DNA of 64,000 nucleotides from Chara braunii (taxonomy: Eukaryota; Streptophyta; Charophyceae; Charales; Characeae). How positions within the stretch are numbered: the stretch's first letter is position 1; each line of letters starts with the position of its first letter. The position numbers and the translations under genes were made by a program. The stretch covers positions 676,421-740,420 of the forward strand of contig BFEA01000083.1 of NCBI GenBank assembly GCA_003427395.1. The letters are read 5' to 3'. Below the pieces are notes generated by a model. The model had not been told where the DNA came from, did not search any database, and saw nothing but the letters and a program-made list of their open reading frames with translations. Positions 55,895 to 64,000 of the stretch are shown here, one piece after another.

Positions 55895-56450
55895 ACAACT
55901 TCTCATGCAATTCCTCTGGACAATTTTGTCAGACCTTTCTCAAGCCAATGCTCAAGCAATTTACATGCAATCCTTCTGGGACATCACGTTCTAGTGGGAG
56001 GAAGTGTCATCTACCTGATGAAAAAACGTGCGAAAAGAACAACAGTCAAAAGGATAAAGTTGCCACGAACCTGAGAAAAGTCTGGCAAAATGTCCAGAAG
56101 AATTGTATGCGAAATTGACTGAGCTTGAGAAAGGCCTGGCAAGATGTCCAAAAGAGATGCATGTAAAATTGATTGAGCTTGGGCTTGATAAATGTCTGAC
56201 AAAATATCCAGAAGAGATTGCATGCGAAACTGGTTAAGCTTAGTCTTGAGAAATGTCTGGCAAGATATCCAAAAAAAATGCATGTAAAATTGGTTGAGCT
56301 TCGGTTTGAGAAAGGTCTCGCAAAATGTCCAGAAGAGATTGCGTGTAAAATTTGTTGAACTTGGGTCTGACAAGATGTCTAGAAAAGATGCATGTAAAGT
56401 CGATTGAGCCTAGGATTGAGAAAGGTCTAGCAAAAATTCCATCGCGCAAC
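55895..56450. repeat. Tandem repeat of about 62-65 bp with inverted partner
   Basis: About six copies between 56,070 and 56,450 of ATGCATGTAAAATTGGTTGA followed by GCTT..TTGAGAAAGGTCTGGC and AAAATGTCCAGAAGAG. One and a half copies in the opposite orientation lie at about 55,895-55,985 (CAATTTACATGCAATCCTTC). The two arms can fold back on each other. Confidence 0.8.
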
Positions 56451-57379
56451 TGGTTCTCATTCGAAGGTACGCAGACCTTGTCTGCCAACTAAAAGACGGA
56501 TGTCGGTCCATCAACCCCTAAAGTGAAGGGGGATCAGTCCTCCCCCTGCTGATAACTCACCTCATTCTCCAACTTAGTCCGACGACCACTTCTTTGGAAA
56601 CGGGCCGCATCATTGAGGTACCACCTCACATCTGACAGGTAGGTCTAATCAATGCCTTCCAGGACCCCGTCTTATCATAAGCGGCTCTCTCGCGAATCGT
56701 TCCTCCTGAGTGGTAATTTTTTTGGATTCGGCCTCTTCCTTGCAAGAGAGTTGGGGCTCTCTATTAGTTTGTGAGTGCAGTTACGAAGACCTCACGGTTA
56801 GTCCCGGAATGGTTTCAATGATCCGGCAGGGCGGTGTCAATGCTCTGTGGTGGTGGCGGACTCCACCCGGTACCTCGCTTGACCTCCCCCGTGGACAGTG
56901 CCGCTAGACTTAGCGCGGGCAGCCTTGGTCCATCCCAAACGGTCGAGCCGTCTCTCAACAGCGTGGCGTGTGGTTAGAGAGGGTCAAAGAGACTTAGAAG
57001 AGCAACTTTTAGTCCCTTTTGGGCACCCGGGACGTTTTAGGAACTCAACGTGAACCGCAATTCGAACCTTCCGGCTAAAGCTCGTTGCCGGAGTGGGTTC
57101 TGGATGTTGAGCATCATTAAAGATGCCTTGATCCTTTAACCTTGTGTCCCTGCTTATGAGGAGCAGGTCGCGCTTGGACTTTTCCCTATGGGGCAGAAGT
57201 CCTGCGGTCGTGGTGCGAGCACCAATATCCCCCTCTTGCTGAGGCCTGAGAGTAGAAGAAGAAGGAAAACTCATTCCAAATGCTAATTTCGAGGTCCACC
57301 CGACAACCTTTTCCAATTTGCCTGAGGTCATTATATTTTCCAATTCTTAGGGAAATGCTCAATCAAATGCTCTTTCTAA
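56451..57379. other. No gene recognised
   Basis: The minus frame at 56,984-57,343 (119 codons) is the longest frame in the stretch. It matches no family I know. It could be part of a retroelement third frame or chance. Confidence 0.35.
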
Positions 57380-57900
57380 TTCTTTCTCAATGCTGATTCT
57401 CATGACCGATCTGACGACCTCTTTTCAACGGGAGCCATTTTTCATGACTAACGCATTGGTCCTTCTCAATTGTTAATCTCAACCTCTTTTCAAAACAACT
57501 TTCCATGACTATCTCACCGGCCTTTCCAACTCACAACTTCCTCTCACGAGGCTATTTTTTACGACCGTCTCAACGATCCTTTCAATTGTCTTTCAATTTT
57601 TTTCACTCTTTGATTATTGTGACCGACCCGACAACCTCTTTCCTCCACATCTCTTGCATTTTTTTCAAAGGTGTTTCTTATAAACGACCCGACAGTCATT
57701 TATATTCTCCTTTCATCTCGTCTCAATCTCCATCTCAAGGCTTAATTTTTGTAGCCGATCCGACAGTCATCTCAATCTTTCATTCATTTCCAATATTTTT
57801 TTCAATGTTCAATTGTTGTGACCGACCCAATGGTCATTTCAATTCTCATATCTTAATCCAACTCATTTACATTCAACTTTTCTCAAGCAGTTATGCAAGG
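57380..57900. repeat. Degenerate tandem repeat with GTGACCGACCCGACA motif
   Basis: The motif (G)ACCGA(C/T)CCGACA followed by TCATTTCAATTCTC-like sequence recurs about every 60-75 bases, with many differences. Confidence 0.7.
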
Positions 57901-57944
57901 GGACCCCAATGACAATTTCTAATGACCCTTATCACCTTATCAGG

Positions 57945-58150
57945 GGTCATTTTACTATTTCAAGTCGAACAACCTTGTTAGGGTCATTCTTTTCCATTTC
58001 AGTCGAACAACCTTGTCAGGGTCGTTCTTTTCCATTTCATTCGAACAATCTTGTTAAGGTCATTTTTTTCCATTCCAATCGAACAACCTTGTTAGGGTCG
58101 TTCTTTTTCATTCCAGTAGAACAACCTTTTTAGGGGTCATTCTTTTTCAT
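57945..58150. repeat. Tandem repeat of about 38-40 bp, 5 copies
   Basis: Unit core TCGAACAACCTTGTTAGGGT followed by CATTCTTTTCCATTTCA. Confidence 0.9.
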
Positions 58151-60050
58151 TGCAATGTTAGCGTCCGAGGGGGTGGGCCTCGAGGACATGGATCCCATCT
58201 TTTACTAGGAGGGGGTTAGAAGGTGGTCATCTTATACAGTTTTCTATGTACGATATTTTTTATCATCTCTCAATACGTGTTGTTATAATGGTCTCATGCA
58301 TACATCCGACTTAGCGTCTAGCGCTCAAGCAAAGACTCTCAACCACAGACAACGCTAGCCCACCCGACCGTTCAATCATAATCACGGGTACGGAACCAAT
58401 TTTCCGTCTTCACTCTTTTCACTTAGGTTCTTGTTTCTTGCAACACGACTCGACTTGGTTGGATTAGGCTGCTAGTGGAGGGACATCTTTACGCCCCTCT
58501 ACCCATACGTTCCCTAACCTCTCTTGTACCGGACTTGATATCCAATGCTTTGTCTTGCTCAACAACCCGAATTTAGTTTTTTTTTTCAAAATACAATCTT
58601 TGTTTTTCTCAAGGTCCATAAAACAACCATCCCAGCTAGTCTCACACCAATGTTCCTTACCAACCTTTCCCGTACAAAATCATCCCAAGGTAACTCATAC
58701 AGAAAGTAGTCCATAACTTATCAACTGCTTGTCTTGCTAACTCTCGACTAAACTTTGTTTTGCTCGTGCTTGACTACCTGATTCACATTTCCTAAGTACT
58801 ACTATCACAATTGCAAAAAGGACCTCTATCATGCATTCACAATTCCTAGTCTCTTTTGCTGCTACTAGGTATTTGCCGCTTGGTTTCTCTTCTGTCATCC
58901 CTCCTTGTCGGCCCCTCGACTCCTAGGCCGAAGACCCCGATTTTTCTTTTTTTTTCTGACGATTTTTTGGAATTCCTCCTCATTGTAGAAGTCCAGGGTT
59001 GTAATTGTCTCCCCAACCTTAATCAATCTTTTGGGCTTGATGATCCAGTAATGTTTTATCACGCCGACCCATTGTTCGAACCACGGACTAAGTGTCGTCC
59101 CAAACTCTTTCTCCTGCTTGGAGGGTCCTTCCTTTGGGCCACTTGTTGTTAGTTGCCCTTCTTCTCTTGGCCTTGTGATCTCATCCGTTTCATCCCATCT
59201 ACTGATTTCGTCACTTTATGGGGTTCGTCCTCAACCTCATTCTCATCTTTTCGTATGGGGCTGTACTCTTCTGTGAAGTTTTCAGGGTCTTATTTGTACG
59301 GATACTTAAGCTTCCCTCGCATTTCTTCTCATAGTCCCCATATTCTCTCTCATAACTGTCAGGCGTACTTTGCCCCCCCTCTTGCTCCCCACTTTCCTCC
59401 TCAGATAAGGATTGCAATTTCTCGCCTTTCCTGAGGGGTGAGGGTCCCCTGCATGTGAGTTTTCTTTCCCTTTTTCGCAGCGTACTTCTTGGTTGTGTGG
59501 GCTTATAAACAACGTTGACCTCTGCCTACCTTGCCGTCTTTCTGGTCTACGCCATTCATCTTCGACAGGTACGTTAGCGCGGTTGATATCGTTCTCGTTA
59601 TTGAACTCCATTTTCACTCAAATCGTTCTTGTGCCTATCATCACAAGGAAGACGAAAGACCCAGTCCACATTTCCAAGGCGAAGCCCCGTCCAAACAAAA
59701 GAGAAGACAAAACCCTGTTCCCATATAGCGTCAAGATTTACCCTCATTTCTAAGGATGCACCCCTTGCCCCAGTCCCCTTCACGCAATACAATATGATAC
59801 ACTGTTCCGCATCCTCCATCCCGATCTCATCCATCCCCCATAAAAACTATGATATATTGCCCCCGACATCCATCTAAATCTCATCCATCCCTCACAAAAA
59901 CTATGATACATTGCCCCAGACATCCCCTCTCCTTGTCATTCAGCTCATGCAGCTCCTCCCAAAGGCACAGTCATAGCCACCCAAGAAAAAACAAGACATA
60001 TCACAGATAAGATCTTTGTCGGCACTTATTATGCCGTCTCCCCAGTTTCC
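58151..60050. other. Non-coding region after the minus-strand pol
   Basis: This would be the 3' part of the minus-strand gypsy element, downstream of integrase. Minus frames at 59,211-59,617 and 59,598-59,834 are rich in charged residues but match nothing I know. I could not fix a polypurine tract or LTR start. Confidence 0.35.
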
Positions 60051-60061
60051 TTATCCTAGGC

Positions 60062-60316
60062 CTCTTGCAACCAATGTTTCACTGGATCTCGACTTAGAAA
60101 CCTGACCAGCCGTTGTCTCGGAAATGACCCTTTCAACCCGGTTTCATCCAAATCTACCAACTTGAAGGTGTTCATCCTCATACGCATGGCGACCTGGTAA
60201 GGACCCTTGAAATTTCTTCCCAACTGTCCTGACCAAATGCTCTCTAGTACCGAATTTCTGACTAGGACCATTTCCCCCACCTGGAGTGGTTCTTTCTTGA
60301 TATTCTTGAGTTGGTC
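60062..60316 (-). pseudogene. Integrase C-terminal GPY/F module, minus-strand gypsy element
   Basis: Minus reading contains MGEMVLVRNSVLESIWSGQL, GRNFKGPYQVAMRM (the GPY motif) and FPRQRLVRFL. It is the last recognisable domain of the polyprotein and continues upstream (higher coordinates) with the helical segment at 60,317-60,511. No chromodomain follows, so this is another lineage than the element at 11.7-45.7 kb. Confidence 0.8.
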
Positions 60317-60730
60317 TCACTTTACCTTATCTTTCATTCTGCTATCCAAAACTCGGTTCACCACCTCCTCTATTGCCTCCTCATTCCGAATAATCTGCCG
60401 ACATCGAGTCTCAATCAACTGTTTCGTTGTCAAGTGCGGATCGTCATCTAGCCTATTCCAAGTTGGTACTAGGGCTTCCACTGGGAAGTCAATTTCCCTC
60501 CCATACCACAACTTGGTCGGAATACATCCTGTAGTTCTCTTTGGAGTTATGTTTTCTGTGAAAGCGACCTACTTAAGGTATTTGATCCAGTTCCCAAGAT
60601 CGTTTGCTGCTAACTTCGCGATCGTGTTTTTCAGGGTCCGATTTTCCCTTTCCACGGGCGCATCAACCTCCGAGTGGTACCCCCATGCCCAACTTTCATA
60701 AATGAGCCTCTCTGGGAGTATCTGGGCCTC
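60317..60730 (-). pseudogene. Integrase core, Glu side, minus-strand gypsy element
   Basis: Contains YHSEVDAPVERENRTLK, holding the catalytic Glu in the usual V-E-R-x-N context, then LAANDLGNWIKYL, and DFPVEALVPTWNRLDDDPHL before the C-terminal module. Several frame changes. The catalytic core is interrupted directly upstream by repeat A. Confidence 0.8.
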
Positions 60731-61815
60731 TTTTTGGCTAGGTTCATGCAGTCCGAGTGGTTGGTACCAACTTGGCCTACCTCTACAGCCTCCTGATCCC
60801 TCCATTTCATTTTTAAAAGCTACCCTTTTGAGTTTAAATATCCAAGAGGCAGCCTCGCTTAAAAGAAAAAAACCTTGTGGACCTTTTTCTCGATTTTTTC
60901 TGATTCTACCCCATTTTGAGTAGTCTGATGTATTTCCATGTGCCTCGGTGCTATCTCAGCCTTGGATCTGGCAGAGATCCAAGGCCAGCAATATTCCGAT
61001 TTACCCCGAAGTGGTCCTTGCTTCAAATTTGAGCCTCATAGCTCACTTTTTCAATTTTTGGTGCATTTGGCCCCCTTTTTGGCCCAAATGAACAGTTTCG
61101 TCCTTTTCTCTCTTTTGTTGCTTTCCATTTTGGGGTGCCAACTCATTCTGGAGTTGGTTGTTTGAGCTGGCCCTACTAGTAACAACTATATCTTCTCCTT
61201 CATGGATCTGAATCTGACCCAAAAGAAAACCAGTCCATTCTTTTTTGTTTTTTCTCTCATTTTTGCCCTTTTAATTCAGATATTGTTTAGATAATGCCCC
61301 AAGGGTGTTATCTCTGTGATCCGGATTGCCCTCCACCAAATCTGGAGGGATGAGGTCATAGTAGGGACCCCAACAGGCCGACACATCCTCCTCCACCCTT
61401 TTCTCCCCCTTTGTCTCATTCCCCCATTTTTTTCTCCTCTTTTTTTCTTTTTTCCTTTTACTTCTGTTGCGACAAGTGTCAAACAACTGTGAACTATCTT
61501 TTTAGGCCATAGATCTTAATGTAGGGTCAAATCCAGCCCCAACAGTTGGTCGTTATATCTCGGATTGCAGTAATGGAGCCCCCACACTCATGGGGGCTCT
61601 ATTATGCCTCTGTTAGTCTCAATTTTGAGCCCTCCTTGCTCCAATTTTTTCTAGGCATTTCATTTTCTGCATGGAGCCTCTTGGGACTTTATTTTTTCAT
61701 GCCTTGCTAGTCCGAGATATCTCGGATTGCTAGGCAGTCCTCCCATCACCATTTCCCCCCCCCTTTGGCCTCCTAACTCTCTCTCCTTTGGCCCGTTCAA
61801 TCCTTGCCCGCATGG
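60731..61815. repeat. Direct repeat A, copy 2, inserted in the integrase
   Basis: A diverged copy of 51,809-52,880. It lies between the second Asp and the Glu of the integrase core, so it entered an existing pol. It behaves like a solo LTR or other mobile repeat. Neither end gave a clear target duplication. Confidence 0.8.
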
Positions 61816-62369
61816 GCCGGCATAGGAAAAACTCATCTTGAAGGATGGACACCCCTGAGTCTTTTACAAGTGCTCAATACTTCCTGATTTACAAACTTTG
61901 TCCCATTATCAGCTATAAACCTTCTGATGAATGGATGCCTTAGGTAGAAGTCTTCAATTCATCATGCCACTGTTATCCCTGTTTTCTTCTTCAGAGTTAC
62001 GGCTTCCACAAACCCACTAAGGTTATCTCAAGCGTAAAGTATGTACCTATATCCTTTCATAGATACAAGCATGACTGCGAGATCGAGGTGGACCGGATGT
62101 GCCGGTCCTAACACCCGCGTGGGTCTCAAGGGTTCGAAAACCTGAACCGTACTCCGCCCTTGACAGATCAGACAGGACTGGCGGTATGTGGCAACCATGC
62201 TTTTAATTCCTGCCCAGAATTAGAGTGACACTATTTTTGCCAGCGTTCCCTTCGAGGAGCGATGTACCTCAGCTAATCCATCGTGCATTACCTGAATTAT
62301 GTCCACCTGCCAGGATCGTTCTCACACAACCCTTCTGGGCGTTAGGCCTTCCTCCTTCTTGAAGAGGTG
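61816..62369 (-). pseudogene. Integrase core, Asp side, minus-strand gypsy element
   Basis: Minus reading near 61,860-61,965 gives HPFIRRFIADNGTKFVNQEV. ADNGT carries the second catalytic Asp. The rest of the integrase N-terminal half, to about 62,370, is too broken to read confidently. Confidence 0.65.
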
Positions 62370-62869
62370 TCAATTCCTCAATACGTATTTGTCGGTCTCT
62401 TCTCTCGCCTTAAGGCCGATCTCCGAAGCCTTCTTATTTTCCACGAGCATTAGACCGCTTTCCCTTAAAATCCCATCGTAAGTCTTAATAAGGAAAAATT
62501 CCTTCCTATTCTGACGGTCCTCCTTCTCATTTTGTGTCTGGTTCACCAGGTACTGCTGCCGCTTCTGTTCCCATGACTCAACCAGCTTCATAACTGCTTC
62601 CCGTTCTCCTGCTACTGTCATCGCCATCAGTTCCTCCAGTGGCCCCATAATGCTTCTCTTCCTTACGACCATGCCTTGTAACTGATCCTTCCCTAAGTTT
62701 CGCAACTATGGCGGGAGACCCTTTTTCCAAGGCTTTAATCCACAACTCCCTCGATGTGCAAGCCGGGTCTATCACCTCATTGTCCACCACAAGGGTCCCT
62801 CCCTCGTAGTCGAGGAACGCGTCGATAGACTCTGTGTCTTTAACTGGTTCCGGCGCTATGCAAACCCTG
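62370..62869 (-). pseudogene. Linker between RNase H and integrase, minus-strand gypsy element
   Basis: Charged, helical sequence rich in Glu, Arg and Lys (VAGEREAVMKLVESWEQKRQ). It occupies the spacer between RNase H and integrase and has at least one frame change near 62,700. No known domain. Confidence 0.5.
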
Positions 62870-63240
62870 CTCATGTCATCGGCCCTATTTCTAAGGCTGA
62901 CAATGTGCTCGATCTTATAATCGAACTGACAAATGAACACTACCCATCTTCCCACAGTAGGGTCTATGGGCTTGTAATTCTTTAGCGCTCATGCGACGTT
63001 CATTGGATCGGGTTTCAAAATGAAGCGTCTCCCAAACAGCTAGGCTTGGAAGGTCTTGAGGCAGTGAAGGACGGTCGGTACCTCCTTCTTGAATTGCGAG
63101 TAGCGATGCTCTACAGAGTTCAATGTCCTACTATTGAATTTGATGGGCCTCTCTATCCCATCCTCACCTCTCTGTATCAAGATTCCTCTCACCGCTAACG
63201 GTCACTCATCGGTCTCAAGTACAAACGGTCGCCCTACCTT
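62870..63240 (-). pseudogene. RNase H, minus-strand gypsy element
   Basis: Minus reading in order: FVLETDE with the first catalytic Asp, RGILIQRGEDGIERPIKFNS, RTLNSVEHRYSQFKKEV with the Glu, LFGRRFILKPDPMNVA with the third Asp, and DYKIEHIVSLRNRADDMSRV as the closing motif. In-frame stops lie after LKTFQA and PMNVA. All catalytic acids are still visible. Confidence 0.85.
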
Positions 63241-63999
63241 ATCATTGAAACACGGAGCGACAATGACTCCGACGTCAATATGTCTTTGAGGGCCTGGACT
63301 GCGGTCTCCTTCTTCTCGGTCCAATCCATTGTGCCTTCCTAGCAGATCATGATCTAGATGGGTTCCGCTATCTTGGCAAAACCCTTGATAAAAATCCTCC
63401 AAAACCTCACAACCCCTAGGAAGGTCCTTACTTCCGTTATGGTACGTAGGGGTGTTCGTCATTGGGAGATCTTGTCCGTTTTGGTTGGGTCGGGTTTTCT
63501 TCCGTACGCCTCGCGGCGGAAGCCCAGGATGGTTACTTTCGGGACTGCAAGGATACTCTTAGGACCATTGGCGGTGATGTTGTACACCAAAAACCTGTGG
63601 AGGAGCTCCTTGATATCTTGTAAATGGTCCAATACAAATTTTTGTACTCCGGGTTAAACTTCAGTTTCATCCTTCTCCCGGGCGCCCTTGATTGGATTGA
63701 CATCAATGCAGGGCTCGCACTTTGCTGGGAACATGTCCCCAACAACTGCGAGCATCATCCTTTGTGCTTCTGCCACAACATTGGTGAAGCCCATAGGGTT
63801 TACTTGCATTTGCAGTTGGCCTACCAGGGTATGCATGGCCGTGTAGGATTTATCCCAAGCGTCCAACGAGAGCTAATCGTATCCGAAATACAGATCTACC
63901 AATGAGTAAATGCTTCGACCAGCGTGGGACTCTGCCAACAAGTCTGTTTGAGGCAACGACTCTGCATCCTGGATAGTGACAGCATTCAATTTCTTTAGA
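63241..63999 (-). pseudogene. Reverse transcriptase, minus-strand gypsy element (runs off the window)
   Basis: Minus reading from the window edge: LKKLNAVTIQDAESLPQTDL, GRSIYSLVDLYFGYD (first catalytic Asp), QVNPMGFTNVVAEAQRMML. The catalytic box is CIDVN, followed by PIKGARE, where related elements read Y/F-I-D-D. The thumb region has TEVRTFLGVVRFWRIFI and KGFAKIAEP. The loss of the second Asp and several stops show a dead element. The KGAR/KGPR motif after the catalytic box marks a lineage different from the chromovirus. Confidence 0.82.
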
Positions 64000-64000
64000 T

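Overview
This is eukaryotic, plant-type DNA that is almost entirely repetitive. The evidence is a chromodomain Ty3/gypsy element, LTR retrotransposon primer-binding sites (PBS) of the initiator tRNA-Met and tRNA-Asp kinds typical of plants, a mitochondrial-type plant tRNA-Lys fragment, and very abundant (GT)n/(GA)n microsatellites. A streptophyte, either a charophyte alga or a non-seed plant, fits best; the species is my guess only. I see no intact host gene. The best host-gene candidate is one short terminal exon at 4712-4838.

Layout. 1-11.7 kb: the 3' part of an LTR with its PBS, a broken minus-strand gag (966-2226), the candidate exon, then microsatellites, minisatellites and remnants of LTR elements. 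11,729-45,693: one Ty3/gypsy chromovirus about 10 kb long without its insert, with LTRs at 11,729-12,615 and 44,773-45,693, inserted in a (TC)n tract. All its domains can be read in order (gag, protease, RT, RNase H, integrase, chromodomain), but stops, frameshifts and lost catalytic residues break it.

A 24-kb second element (13,211-37,204) sits in the leader of that chromovirus, flanked by the 4-bp repeat ACGG. It has three LTRs of about 5.6-5.9 kb each, separated by two short internal regions with no gag or pol, in the order LTR-internal-LTR-internal-LTR. Its tRNA-Asp-type PBS lies on the minus strand, so the element runs right to left. Next to the end of each 3' LTR, on the opposite strand, is a TATA box, a short RG-rich reading frame and a putative 117-bp intron. 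This resembles the antisense extra genes known from Tat-lineage elements such as Retand. A 1.3-kb inverted-repeat transposon with an ACGC target duplication sits inside the middle LTR. A separate 428-bp hAT-like MITE interrupts the RNase H of the chromovirus. The insertions are therefore three levels deep.

45.7-64 kb: an assembly gap of 177 N, (CA)n, a minisatellite of about 60 bp, and a 2.9-kb satellite with a 91-bp period that ends against a truncated mitochondrial-type tRNA-Lys. After these come about 9 kb of pyrimidine-rich non-coding repeats. The window ends in a minus-strand gypsy pol of another lineage (60,062-63,999, running off the edge), whose integrase is split by a copy of a repeat that also lies at 51.8-52.9 kb.

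All alignments were done by eye. Boundaries given to the base are those fixed by terminal motifs or target duplications; the others are approximate.
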